DNA from: Butyrivibrio sp.
GTDB taxonomy: Bacteria; Bacillota; Clostridia; Lachnospirales; Lachnospiraceae
NCBI RefSeq assembly: GCF_017635265.1
Contig: NZ_JAGBLU010000150.1
Coordinates: 1-50,474, forward strand
Length of the DNA stretch: 50,474 nucleotides
Direction of reading: 5' to 3'
The position numbers and the translations under genes were made by a program. The notes beneath the pieces were generated by a model. It had not been told where the DNA came from and searched no databases. It was given only the letters and a program-made list of their open reading frames with translations. This document shows positions 35,283-43,934 of this stretch, piece after piece (within the stretch, counting starts at the first letter, position 1; every line of letters starts with the position of its first letter).

Positions 35283-35984
35283 TTAGTCTTCACTGTAGTC
35301 CTTATTTATCACATCACTCTTTATCTGCCCATCTGAGATTGTAATAATTCTCTTGGCCTGAGCTGCAATTCCGGGATCGTGAGTGATTATGATAACGGTT
35401 CTTCCTTCTTTATAAAGTCTTTTGATTATACTGATGATTTCTTTTGTAGATCCTGTATCCAGATTACCTGTGGGTTCATCAGCCAAAAGAATAGGCGGTG
35501 CCTGAGCAATAGCCCTTGCTATGGCAACTCTCTGCTGCTGACCGCCGGACATCTCCGATGGCTTGTGGGTTTTTCTTTTCTCCAGACCTACGCTGTTAAG
35601 CGCAGCATTAGAGAGCCTTTCTCTTTCTTTTTTACCAACTCCGCGATAAATAAGCGGCAATTCAACATTTTCAAGGGCCGTAAGAGACGGTATAAGGTTA
35701 AACCCCTGAAATATGAAACCAATCTCTCTGTTTCTGACATCTGACTGCTCATCATCTGTCATATGTGAAACGTCCTGACCATGGAGATAGTACTTTCCAC
35801 TTGTTGGCGTATCCAAACACCCAAGCATATTCATAAGGGTAGATTTTCCGGAACCGGACTGACCAATTATAGCGACAAACTCTCCCTCACCAATGGTAAG
35901 ATTCACATGGTTAAGTGCTCTTACCTCATTTTCACCGGGATTGTAAATCTTGCTTACATCCTTGATTTCAACTAATTTTTTCAT
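35283..35984 (-). CDS. MacB/LolD-type ABC transporter ATP-binding protein
   Basis: 233 residues. Walker A is GQSGSGKST (~residues 39-47), the signature SGGQQQRVAIARAI, Walker B ILLADEPTGNLD and the H-loop ITHD are all intact. The subfamily markers (NLIPSLTALENVELPLIY, DEPTGNLDT) match LolD/MacB export ATPases. ATG 35984 with GAGGAA; a TTG five codons upstream is less likely. First gene of an ATPase-adaptor-permease-permease operon. Confidence 0.95.
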   Translation of the reverse strand: MKKLVEIKDVSKIYNPGENEVRALNHVNLTIGEGEFVAIIGQSGSGKSTLMNMLGCLDTPTSGKYYLHGQDVSHMTDDEQSDVRNREIGFIFQGFNLIPSLTALENVELPLIYRGVGKKERERLSNAALNSVGLEKRKTHKPSEMSGGQQQRVAIARAIAQAPPILLADEPTGNLDTGSTKEIISIIKRLYKEGRTVIIITHDPGIAAQAKRIITISDGQIKSDVINKDYSED

Positions 35985-36003
35985 ATACTTCCTCAACACA
36001 AAT

Positions 36004-36058
36004 GGCTTATTGAAAGCCTTCCTTAACGCAAGTTTCCTTGCAACAGCTAATTTTAGCT
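36004..36058 (-). other. Three small hairpins in the leader of the ABC export operon
   Basis: GGCTT/AAGCC (36004-36018), GCAAG-TTTC-CTTGC (36028-36041) and AGCTAA/TTAGCT (36045-36058) stand just before the ATPase ribosome binding site on the minus strand. No T tract follows. A poor promoter candidate (TTGATT, 17 bp, CATGAT) lies between them and the pectate lyase stop. Confidence 0.4.
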
Positions 36059-36119
36059 ATTTTGACCGCATCTTTTCTTATCATGCCCCACTTGGACTAT
36101 AAAATCAAGCTTTAGCGAT

Positions 36120-38762
36120 TTAAATTAAAAAAAATTTAACAAAAATTACCGCTAAAAGAGCTATTATGATTCCAGCAATAAGTAAAATCTCATCGCCACT
36201 TGCCTCTTCATTTTGCTCATTATCTTTATTTACTTCACTATCATCAGCATTTTCGTAAGAAGCTTCATTCTTTTTTTCATCTACCGAGCTTTCTTTTGCC
36301 GAATCAGTTGACGAACCGGCCTTTTCAATTTCCATAGTTCCGATATTACTTAATTTCAAAAAATCTCCAAGATCAACTGATCCATCATCAGTTCTAAGGC
36401 TCATGGCAACAGAGAGCGGATTATTTTCATCAGCAAGAGGCATATCCAAAGATTCAAACCAATCATCACTTACAGCAATATTCTGACTGTTGCAGGACTT
36501 TTCATCATTCCAAAAGAAATTCTTTGTGTTATATACATCTTCCTCATTCTGGAAACCATACAGTTCCACTTTGTCGCCCACACCGGTATCTTTTGTCCTA
36601 TAGGAAATCAGACCGTCCACATAATATGATGTATCTAAAGTACCATTAGTATAAAGTGCCACATTATACGATCCGTTATTAAATGCTATGCAGTCATATA
36701 TCTGAATGTCCGGACCTGAATTGGAATCAATTCCTTTGCCCTTGTTCCCCCATGCTGCCGAATTTATCAGCTTGTGCTGACCCGGCATACTTGAGCCTCC
36801 CATTTTAAATCCGTTGCCGTTTCCCTGCCCGGCACCATCAAGTCCGTAGCCGTTGGAAAAAGATACGCAGTTTTGAATGGTCACTTTACCAATACTTCCG
36901 GTTTCAATCCTGGCAAAAAGATCCCATCCGTCATCTGCGTTGTTGTATGAGATACAGCCGTCAAAAACATTTCTCTCTCCCACTGTGAGCTTGGCTGCAA
37001 AACCATCTGCATCCTCAAACCCTGAATCAGCATTTCCGCAGGAAATACAATGCAAGATCAGATTGTCACTGGGCCACATTTCATATTCGTCACTTGCATG
37101 GAATCTACTTACTTGCAGACCTGTATTACCGTTTTTATAGGTGTATACGTCTTCAAAAGTATTAAAACTGCCGGAAATCTGTATGCCTTTACATCCGTCT
37201 CCTGAGCCTGTGCAGTCAATTCCTTTTACGTACCAATAATCACCGCCGAAAACAAAGCCTGCGCACTTTCCGTTAAAGTCAAATACTGCTCGGCCACTAT
37301 TTGTAATCATACTGATAGGCCGGGTTTTAGTTCCGTTTATTCCTCTGTATACTGTAACTGTCTCATCAAGGCTGTACAGCCCTTCTTCCAGCACTATCGT
37401 TTGCCCTGGTTTTACATATTTTACAGCAGTATAAATATCTACAGGATGATCGTTGTTCCCATCTCCATTAGGATCTCCACCGGGTGATACGTAGATTTTT
37501 TCACCGTCATTTATGGTTTCATACTTAACTGCGTAGTTAAATTCATCCGTTTCATAAGAAGAAAGTCTTTTATACTCGTCATTATCAGGAGTAAAGTTCT
37601 CATCCGGTGTAAAGACAACCTTAAAAGAATTAACCCCCTTTTTAAGCGTAGTTGAAGTGGCTATCACTTCTCCGGCACGAACAGTCTGTTCTCTGAAAAG
37701 TTCCTCTCCATATGAATTGGTAACAGTAAGCTTTCCGTCAGCATTTCCTAAAAATTCCAGCAGATAATCATCACTGTTTGCATAAGATGCAGACACTACT
37801 TTGTAGGAAGGATCAACATATGTTATCGGTCTTTCTTCTGCCGGTGCATCATCTAAAGGATCTGTAATAGCAAGCGCTATATCTTTATATGTTGCCTTAA
37901 CTGTTCTGGAAGCAAAAAAGCCGACATAGACATTTTCCCCATCAATCTGTTCAAGAGCTTTCGGCTCATAGAATTTCTTCATGGCGATAACATTGTCTTT
38001 TTCATCAAGATAGCTTACAAAATAACCTGTATTATTCTTCTGAATACGTAATCTAACCTCAGTTAACGGACTGTTTACAGTAGTATCCAAGCCGCTCTGC
38101 TCGTTGCCCCATATGTTATAAACACCGGTTCCAAAAGCTGCACAGGATGTCTCAAGCGGATAGATATTGGAAGAAAACTGCTGGTTAACCGCTACAGTGT
38201 CATTGGCTTCAAAAAGGGAAAGATTTTCCATGGTAACGCCGCTTTTTTCCAGCACACCAAGACCGTTTTTCATGGTTATCTTTACATGGGACTCATCATT
38301 AACAACTTCACCCTTTTGAGGATCGTAATAATATTCAATCTTGCCTCCCAATGCCATATAGGAGTTATTCCAAAAAGCTTCGTTATCACCATGCTCCCCT
38401 ACCCTGTCGGAAGCCATAAGTCCAAAGCCCTCCTGTCCATTTGTAAAAGTCCAGGAGTCAACTACTGCAGTTGCGGTAAGTGTAAAGTTCTTGTCTGAAG
38501 GAATTGTCACATAGTAAAAAGACAAACCGTCAGTACTTTCGGAAACTATTTTACCCTTCTTGTTAAGGCTCCATAAGGTGACTGATCCGTCATCGTTTTT
38601 CATGTATCCCGAATCATCAATTCTATCTGAAGTTCCCGTGCCAAAGGACGCAAATTCCCATCTGACGCGCGCAGCCTCAGCCTTTACTGTAAAAACCAAA
38701 AAAGAACCAACACCAATAAACACAAACGATAATATAATTGTCAGAGATAATCTTTTATTCAT
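36120..38762 (-). CDS. Membrane-anchored pectate lyase, PL9-type right-handed beta-helix
   Basis: 880 residues. A signal peptide (~1-31, RLSLTIILSFVFIGVGSFLVF) is followed by a ~300-residue beta-sandwich region with CBM-like features, a linker, then the beta-helix from ~residue 445. PL9 markers are FEDADGFAAKL, NADDGWDLFARIETG (~608) and GNGFKMGG (~650, with the lysine taken as the catalytic base in this family). The tail is an acidic Ser/Asn-rich spacer (~800-855) and a C-terminal membrane helix (~857-880), so the enzyme is probably tethered to the cell. ATG 38762 has AAGGA 8 nt upstream. Cleaves pectate by beta-elimination. Confidence 0.9.
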   Translation of the reverse strand: MNKRLSLTIILSFVFIGVGSFLVFTVKAEAARVRWEFASFGTGTSDRIDDSGYMKNDDGSVTLWSLNKKGKIVSESTDGLSFYYVTIPSDKNFTLTATAVVDSWTFTNGQEGFGLMASDRVGEHGDNEAFWNNSYMALGGKIEYYYDPQKGEVVNDESHVKITMKNGLGVLEKSGVTMENLSLFEANDTVAVNQQFSSNIYPLETSCAAFGTGVYNIWGNEQSGLDTTVNSPLTEVRLRIQKNNTGYFVSYLDEKDNVIAMKKFYEPKALEQIDGENVYVGFFASRTVKATYKDIALAITDPLDDAPAEERPITYVDPSYKVVSASYANSDDYLLEFLGNADGKLTVTNSYGEELFREQTVRAGEVIATSTTLKKGVNSFKVVFTPDENFTPDNDEYKRLSSYETDEFNYAVKYETINDGEKIYVSPGGDPNGDGNNDHPVDIYTAVKYVKPGQTIVLEEGLYSLDETVTVYRGINGTKTRPISMITNSGRAVFDFNGKCAGFVFGGDYWYVKGIDCTGSGDGCKGIQISGSFNTFEDVYTYKNGNTGLQVSRFHASDEYEMWPSDNLILHCISCGNADSGFEDADGFAAKLTVGERNVFDGCISYNNADDGWDLFARIETGSIGKVTIQNCVSFSNGYGLDGAGQGNGNGFKMGGSSMPGQHKLINSAAWGNKGKGIDSNSGPDIQIYDCIAFNNGSYNVALYTNGTLDTSYYVDGLISYRTKDTGVGDKVELYGFQNEEDVYNTKNFFWNDEKSCNSQNIAVSDDWFESLDMPLADENNPLSVAMSLRTDDGSVDLGDFLKLSNIGTMEIEKAGSSTDSAKESSVDEKKNEASYENADDSEVNKDNEQNEEASGDEILLIAGIIIALLAVIFVKFFLI

Positions 38763-38828
38763 GCAATAATCCTTATTTTCAAACTCCTCATATTTAAAGC
38801 GCCCAAACGCCACAATACTTCATTATCT

Positions 38829-38837
38829 ATTATATCA
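38829..38837 (-). promoter_or_regulatory. Candidate promoter of the pectate lyase gene
   Basis: On the minus strand TG-A-TATAAT (TATAAT at 38829-38834) is a perfect extended -10 element; no good -35 at 17 bp. Start expected about 60 nt before ATG 38762. Confidence 0.55.
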
Positions 38838-38928
38838 ACTCTTTCCTGTTGTTATCATTTTTATAATATTAAAATTATCGGAATAAAATATCAGCCTCCA
38901 AAAGCATCAGCTTTGCTTAATTTAATTG

Positions 38929-38957
38929 TTGACAATCCGGATTTTATATGAGATTAT
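38929..38957 (+). promoter_or_regulatory. Promoter of the siderophore uptake operon
   Basis: A perfect TTGACA (38929-38934), 17-bp spacer, GATTAT (38952-38957). Initiation falls near 38964, inside the operator-like repeats at 38959-38984. Confidence 0.8.
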
Positions 38958-38958
38958 C

Positions 38959-38984
38959 GTTAGCAAACGCTAACTTTTGTTAGC
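38959..38984 (+). promoter_or_regulatory. Triple half-site operator overlapping transcription start
   Basis: GTTAGC (38959-38964), its complement GCTAAC (38969-38974) and GTTAGC again (38979-38984) recur every 10 bp, one helical turn. The site covers the expected transcription start, ideal for repression. The half-site resembles the DtxR/IdeR core (GTTAGGCTAAC-like), so an iron-dependent repressor is a reasonable guess for an iron-uptake operon; the regulator gene is not in the window. Confidence 0.6.
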
Positions 38985-39021
38985 ATTACCTATCTACTTA
39001 CAAACATCAGAGGAGTTAATT

Positions 39022-40128
39022 ATGAAAAACAAATTTATTTCAGCATTATTTGCAGGTATTCTTAGTCTTAGCGCTGTGGCATGCGGATCAGCATCTAAAA
39101 CACCCACTGCAGATACTACTGCAGCAGCCGATACTGAAGCAAAAGAGGAAGCTTCAGTTTCAGATTCAGCATCAACAGCTGAATTATCTCTCGATACAGC
39201 AGACAGTTCATCTGACACCACTTTCCCAATTACAATCACACACGGACTTGGTGAAACAGTTATTGAAGAGAAGCCTGAAAACGTTGTCGCAATCGCATGG
39301 GGAAATCCTGACGTTCCTCTTGCTCTCGGAATAGTTCCTGTTGGAATTTCAGAAGCAAACTTCGGCCCGAGAGATGAAAACGGTCTTCTTGCATGGACAG
39401 CTAAGGCTTTCGAAGATCTCGGCGCTACGCCTAACGTATTTGATGATACAGATGGATTGGACTATGAAGCTATTTCAGACTGCCAGCCTGATGTAATCCT
39501 GGCTGCTTATTCAGGACTTAGTCAGGAAGAATATGACAGATTAAGCGAGATTGCTCCTGTTGTTGCATATCCTACCATTGCATGGACTACCACCTGGCAG
39601 GAAGAGACCATAAATGATGCTACTGCCCTTGGTCTTGAGGAAGAAGGAAAGGCACTTGTTGCCGATGTAGAACAGCTCATTGCCGACAAACTCTCTAACT
39701 ATCCTAACCTTAGCGGCAAAAGAGTTGCATTCTTCTGGCTTTCTGAAGATGATCTCGGAACCTTCTATATTTATACAAACAATGATCCAAGAGCAGCATT
39801 CCTTGGTGACCTTGGATTTGTAACTCCCGATAGCGTAACTTCGCTTATAGATGATCCTACTGCTTTTTCAATTACTGTTAGTGCTGAAAACGCAGATGTT
39901 CTAAGCGATATAGACATCATCATAACTTATGGAACAGAGTCCCTTGTTACAGCAATGCAAAACGATGGCAGATTTTCAAACATTCCTGCCGTAAACAACG
40001 GAGCATTTGTACTTCTTGATTCAAACGATGCTCTTGCAGCAGCAAGTACTCCGACAGTTCTTTCGATTCCTTATGCAATTGATGATTATCTGGAAGTGTT
40101 AAATGAAGCAGCAAACAAAATACAATAA
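39022..40128 (+). CDS. Ferric-siderophore ABC transporter substrate-binding lipoprotein
   Basis: 368 residues. Lipoprotein signal with Cys21 (LSLSAVACGS), an Ala/Thr/Ser-rich linker to ~residue 60, then a FepB/FecB-like type III binding protein (TITHGLGETVIEEKPENVVAIAWGNPDVPLALGIVPVGIS; DCQPDVILAAYSGLSQEEYDRLSEIAPVVAY). It captures ferric siderophore outside the membrane for the two FecCD-type permeases that follow. ATG 39022 has AGAGGAG 8 nt upstream; the frame is open 15 codons farther but without an RBS. It overlaps the next gene by 26 nt. Confidence 0.92.
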   Translation: MKNKFISALFAGILSLSAVACGSASKTPTADTTAAADTEAKEEASVSDSASTAELSLDTADSSSDTTFPITITHGLGETVIEEKPENVVAIAWGNPDVPLALGIVPVGISEANFGPRDENGLLAWTAKAFEDLGATPNVFDDTDGLDYEAISDCQPDVILAAYSGLSQEEYDRLSEIAPVVAYPTIAWTTTWQEETINDATALGLEEEGKALVADVEQLIADKLSNYPNLSGKRVAFFWLSEDDLGTFYIYTNNDPRAAFLGDLGFVTPDSVTSLIDDPTAFSITVSAENADVLSDIDIIITYGTESLVTAMQNDGRFSNIPAVNNGAFVLLDSNDALAAASTPTVLSIPYAIDDYLEVLNEAANKIQ

Positions 40129-41119
40129 CAGTAAGTTAATAATAGGAATAATAACGCTGATCATTTTTGTGATAGCGGGCACTATCCTTTCAATAGTATA
40201 TGGCAGTAAGTTTGTAGCACCCGGCGATATTGTCAGCTTTTTTACCGGAAAGGAAACAGATGCATTCATCTCGGCTGTTATAGCAGCCAGAATTCCAAGG
40301 ACAGTCTTCGGCCTCATCGCCGGAGGCTGCCTTGGTGTGTCAGGAGCAATGATGCAGTCAATCACCAGAAATCCCATAGCGGATCCAAGCATCCTTGGTG
40401 TGAACACCGGTGCTTCTCTCATGGTGGTGATCGGTATCGCTTATCTTAATATTTCTTCAGGCATTGGACTGATTGGTCTTTCCTTTATCGGAGCTATGGC
40501 CACTGCATTTTTTGTCTATGGGATTGCCAGTGTCGGCTATGGCGGTGCAACCTCTTTAAAGCTTGCCCTTGCAGGAACTGCGGTATCCACAGCCCTTGGC
40601 GCCATAGTAAATACCATAATGCTCCCGGACTCACAGGTTATGAAAGAGTTTCGTTTCTGGCAGGTTGGAAGTATAAGCGGAGGCAGTTGGGAAGATGTAA
40701 AGCTTCTTTTCCCTTTTTTCATAGCCGGACTGATTCTTTCTCTCTTATGCGCCTCCCCCTTAAATGCCCTGTCACTTGGGGATGAGATGGCTATATCTCT
40801 CGGTGTAAAAGTGGGACAGATAAGGATAATATCTGCTTTTGCCGGTGTACTTCTGTGCGCATCAGTAACTGCTCTGGCAGGACCAATAGGATTTGTGGGA
40901 CTTATGCTCCCCCATGTCATAAGACAGCTGTTTGACAATGACATGCGGATTATAGTTCCGCTCTCTGCCCTTGGCGGTGCAGCTCTTTTGACTATTTCCG
41001 ATGTACTGGGAAGAATTTTAGGGCGTCCCGGAGAACTGGAGGTTGGCATCATTACAGCCATTATGGGAGCGCCGGTATTTATATCAATTGTATGGATGAC
41101 AAAGGCCAAAAATATATGA
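40103..41119 (+). CDS. Ferric-siderophore ABC permease (FecCD family), subunit 1
   Basis: 338 residues, about ten membrane helices. FecCD hallmarks: RIPRTVFGLIAGGCLGVSGAMMQSITRNPIADPSILGVNTGAS, the GSISGGSWEDVKLL loop and the ATPase-coupling region GPIGFVGLMLPHVIRQLF. Start lies inside the 3' end of the binding-protein gene, implying coupled translation. Pairs with the following paralogue. Confidence 0.94.
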   Translation: MKQQTKYNNSKLIIGIITLIIFVIAGTILSIVYGSKFVAPGDIVSFFTGKETDAFISAVIAARIPRTVFGLIAGGCLGVSGAMMQSITRNPIADPSILGVNTGASLMVVIGIAYLNISSGIGLIGLSFIGAMATAFFVYGIASVGYGGATSLKLALAGTAVSTALGAIVNTIMLPDSQVMKEFRFWQVGSISGGSWEDVKLLFPFFIAGLILSLLCASPLNALSLGDEMAISLGVKVGQIRIISAFAGVLLCASVTALAGPIGFVGLMLPHVIRQLFDNDMRIIVPLSALGGAALLTISDVLGRILGRPGELEVGIITAIMGAPVFISIVWMTKAKNI

Positions 41120-42150
41120 CAACCAATCTGGAAACAAATTTAAAAAATATATACTCAAGACAGAGCAAAAGAAATATCGCCTGCGTAGTGTTCTTTGTTG
41201 TTATCATTGCCATCCTCGGCATTTTTATGATGACAATAGGAAATACCAATTATTCCTTAAGGGAAGTTATAAGAGTTTTGCTCAGTGATGAAACCAAAGG
41301 AGCAGCATACACCATAAAAAGTCTAAGGCTTCCAAAGCTCATTGTCGGAGGTCTTGCAGGTTTTTCTTTTGGGCTTGCAGGGTACACATTTCAAAATCTT
41401 TTAAGAAACCCTTTGGCATCTCCCGATATAATCGGCGTCACTGCAGGTTCCTCTGCTGCTGCAGTTTTCTGCATTTTGATACTTGGTATCAGCGGTGCAG
41501 TTGCATCGGTATTCTCGGTAGTTGCAGGTCTTTTGGTGACAGGACTTATTCTCCTTCTCTCAGGGAAAGGAAAAGCCTTCAGCAGCAGAATGATCCTTAT
41601 CGGAATAGGATTTCAGGCGGTTTTAAACGCCCTTATTTCATGGATGCTGTTGGTTGGTTCGGAATATGATGTAGGAACTGCCTTAAGGTGGCTGCGTGGA
41701 AGCCTAAATCCGGTACAAATGTCCGACGTTCCCGCCATTTTAATCATGACATTATTTTCCGGCGGAGCACTTTTATTTTGTAACAAAGAGCTGAGAATAA
41801 TGCAGCTTGGAGATGAGTATGCCACAACACTCGGAGCATCCATAAATCTCATAAGAATCTGCTGCCTTATTTGTGCTTTGCTGCTTTCATCAGTTGCAAC
41901 CGCAGCAACAGGTCCCATAGCTTCAGTAGCTTTTTTATCAGGCCCCATTGCAACAAGGTTAACCAAAAACGGATCGATTGCAATGTTAACCTCAGGTCTT
42001 GTGGGAACAATAATTGTTTACGCATCTGAGCTTATAGGAAAAAATCTGTTCGAAACCAGTTATCCTGTTGGAGTCATAACAGGACTTTTGGGAGCACCTT
42101 ATTTACTACTGCTGTTACTTAATATCAACAAAAAAGGAGAAAAGATCTGA
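41116..42150 (+). CDS. Ferric-siderophore ABC permease (FecCD family), subunit 2
   Basis: 344 residues with ~10 helices. Signatures: SLRLPKLIVGGLAGFSFGLAGYTFQNLLRNPLASPDIIGVTAGSS and ATGPIASVAFLSGPIATRL (coupling loop, here Ser-Gly in place of the usual Leu-Pro). I chose ATG 41116, which overlaps the previous stop (ATGA) with AAAGG 10 nt upstream; an ATG eight codons upstream (41092) also exists. Heterodimer with subunit 1. Confidence 0.92.
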   Translation: MTTNLETNLKNIYSRQSKRNIACVVFFVVIIAILGIFMMTIGNTNYSLREVIRVLLSDETKGAAYTIKSLRLPKLIVGGLAGFSFGLAGYTFQNLLRNPLASPDIIGVTAGSSAAAVFCILILGISGAVASVFSVVAGLLVTGLILLLSGKGKAFSSRMILIGIGFQAVLNALISWMLLVGSEYDVGTALRWLRGSLNPVQMSDVPAILIMTLFSGGALLFCNKELRIMQLGDEYATTLGASINLIRICCLICALLLSSVATAATGPIASVAFLSGPIATRLTKNGSIAMLTSGLVGTIIVYASELIGKNLFETSYPVGVITGLLGAPYLLLLLLNINKKGEKI

Positions 42151-42953
42151 TGAGTAAGATCGCACAGAGTCACACTTTTACTGCAAACGGAATAAACGCA
42201 GGCTATGATAACAGACTGATCATAGAAGACATGAACTTAAGTATCCCTGCCGGAAAATTCAGCGTCCTTATCGGTCCAAACGGATGCGGAAAGTCAACGC
42301 TTCTTAAGAGTTTCGCAAGACTCCTGGCGCCTTCAAAAGGAAATATCCTTCTTGACGGAAAGCCAATATGCGAGCTTCCTACCAGGCAGCTTGCCAAAAA
42401 GGTGGGACTCCTTCCTCAGTCTCCTATAGTTCCTGCAGGAATAACAGTTGCAGACCTGGTAGCAAGAGGAAGATTTCCCTATCAGAATCTTTTTGGACAG
42501 CTTTCAAAAACTGACTATGAAGCTATTTCCTACGCAATGTGTGCAATGGGTATCACAGATCTTGCAGATAAGCAGGTTGATTCACTATCCGGCGGACAAA
42601 GGCAGCGTGTATGGATAGCACTTGCCCTTGCTCAGGACACAGATATACTGCTCCTTGACGAGCCAACAACATACCTTGATATTGCATATCAGGTAGAGAT
42701 TCTCGACTGTCTCGCAAGGCTAAACAGGGAAAAGAAAGTAACAATCGTTGCTATTCTTCACGATATTAATCTCTCTATCAGATATGCCGATCACATATTT
42801 GCCATGAATAAAGGTAAACTTGTGGCAAACGGAAGTCCAAAAGATATCATCACTTCCGACCTCATGCATGAAATATACGGCATGGAAAGTTCAATTATCC
42901 TTGACCCGGAAACCGGAGATCCATATGTGATTCCCAGAAGTAAGGTAAGCTAA
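42150..42953 (+). CDS. Ferric-siderophore ABC transporter ATP-binding protein (FecE-like)
   Basis: 267 residues. Walker A GPNGCGKST (~residues 42-50), signature LSGGQRQRVWIALALAQ, Walker B ILLLDEPTTYLDI, H-loop ILHDI; the PTTYLDIAYQ motif is typical of iron-siderophore ATPases. Its ATG shares a base with the permease stop (TGATG). Completes a binding protein-permease-permease-ATPase operon. No clear terminator follows until the palindromic element. Confidence 0.95.
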   Translation: MSKIAQSHTFTANGINAGYDNRLIIEDMNLSIPAGKFSVLIGPNGCGKSTLLKSFARLLAPSKGNILLDGKPICELPTRQLAKKVGLLPQSPIVPAGITVADLVARGRFPYQNLFGQLSKTDYEAISYAMCAMGITDLADKQVDSLSGGQRQRVWIALALAQDTDILLLDEPTTYLDIAYQVEILDCLARLNREKKVTIVAILHDINLSIRYADHIFAMNKGKLVANGSPKDIITSDLMHEIYGMESSIILDPETGDPYVIPRSKVS

Positions 42954-43005
42954 TTACGTCTGTTCAAACCGCTTTGGTGCACCGGCTTTGTGTACTCATT
43001 AACTC

Positions 43006-43648
43006 AAACCTCCCACTTGCAGAACCGGGCAGGCTGCCATATATTCTTTTTTCTTGCCGTTTCGAGTTTTGGTGTTCATGGTATTAAATTTTCTATAGTT
43101 TAATCCTATGTCGCAAAACTCATATTCAAGGATTTCGCTCTCTCCGGCACAGTGCAGTTTTGGCTTTGCTGATTTCGCGAAAATGTCATTTTTCTTGTGC
43201 TCATAAGCAGCTTTGTCTGCGCATGCGGAAACGTTGTCTGAGCAGGACAAAAATAAAGATAAATTGGTCTTGCCCACTTCGTGGGCATTTTGGCAGAAGT
43301 AAAGAGGCTTTTTACCAAACTCATATGAGCTTGGAAGAAAGCCTCTTTTTCTGCCATAGGTGCAGTGCACCTAGACCTATTTATCTGTATTTTTGCCCTG
43401 CGAGTTTTAGTTGAAGCATGCGTAATAAAGAAAAGCTGCATGAGCACATAGAAAAGTTTCATTTTCGTGTCAGAAGCAAAACGAAACTGCACTGCGCCGG
43501 AGAGAGCAAAATCCTTGAATACTCAAACATGTTGCGACAAAACAGGATTAAACTATAGAAAATTTAAAACTCATGGACACCTCAAAACTCTCTTAGACAA
43601 GAAAAAAGAATATATGGCAGCCTGCCCGGTTCTGCAAGCGGGAAGTTT
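43006..43648. repeat. 640-bp imperfect palindrome (two inverted element copies)
   Basis: The left arm (43006-43324) aligns along its whole length with the reverse complement of the right arm (43325-43648), centred on CATATG at 43322-43327. Shared blocks include GAACCGGGCAGGCTGCCATA at the outer ends, TAAATTTTCTATAGTTTAAT, ATTCAAGGATTT-GCTCTCTCCGGC, ACAAAAATA-AGATAAAT and the inner AAGAGGCTTT. Where the left arm has TGCCCAC-TTC-GTGGGCA the right arm has a different but equally self-complementary AGGTGCA-C-TGCACCT, so the fold is kept while sequence changed. Frames up to 130 codons cross it in several directions; none has an RBS or family resemblance. No gene in 42954-43654. Confidence 0.85.
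43301..43345. terminator. Central stem of the palindrome, possible bidirectional terminator
   Basis: AAAGAGGCTT... pairs with ...AAGCCTCTTTTT around CATATG, with the inner arms CCAA/TTGG and CTCATATGAG. It could end plus-strand transcripts from the siderophore operon and minus-strand transcripts from the peptide gene, though the T tracts (4-5) are modest. Confidence 0.45.
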
Positions 43649-43654
43649 AAGTTA

Positions 43655-43843
43655 TTATTTAGATGCAACGCGTTTTCCACACTTTTTGCATTTGAGAACA
43701 ACTTTTTTCAACACCTTTACATTGGTTTTTTCAAATTCATGGTCTCCACCCTTGGGACAAGCATTACGATTCTTTGAACCACCAATTACATCCTCAAGGT
43801 ACTCATCTGTAATCTGCATTTTTTTATTAATATTTTCAGCCAT
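43655..43843 (-). CDS. 62-residue GG-leader peptide with Cys/His core
   Basis: No named family. From ATG 43843 (GGAGG 8 nt upstream): a leader-like part with ITDEYLEDVIGG, a double-glycine processing motif at residues 21-22 with the usual hydrophobic/acidic spacing, then a 40-residue basic core SKNRNACPKGGDHEFEK... ending KCKKCGKRVASK. Core residues Cys29, His35, Cys52 and Cys55 form a C-x5-H-x16-C-x2-C pattern resembling a small zinc ribbon. It looks either like a secreted precursor peptide (bacteriocin or signal, RiPP-like) or a small metal-binding protein with a chance GG. No C39 peptidase or modifying enzyme gene is nearby. The adjoining gene encodes a small membrane protein. Confidence 0.7.
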   Translation of the reverse strand: MAENINKKMQITDEYLEDVIGGSKNRNACPKGGDHEFEKTNVKVLKKVVLKCKKCGKRVASK

Positions 43844-43934
43844 TGTCTTAACCTCCATATAAGAAAACGTTAATGCTTAGCTTCTGAACTGTATCAGAAA
43901 AACTAACCATTTAATTGTTTTTGTTTTATGTACA

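Noticed and set aside
40537-41109. Minus-strand frame of 190 codons opposite the first siderophore permease
   Set aside because: Antisense shadow of a clear FecCD gene; Pro/Ser/Arg-rich translation typical of a reversed membrane-protein frame.
42999-43492. Overlapping minus-strand frames (124-129 codons) in the left arm of the palindrome
   Set aside because: No RBS, no family resemblance, Cys/Lys-rich random-looking composition, and frames shifted relative to the matching sequence of the other arm; explained by the inverted repeat.
43467-43862. Plus-strand frame of 131 codons across the right palindrome arm and the peptide gene
   Set aside because: It runs antisense through the well-supported GG-leader gene and has no RBS.
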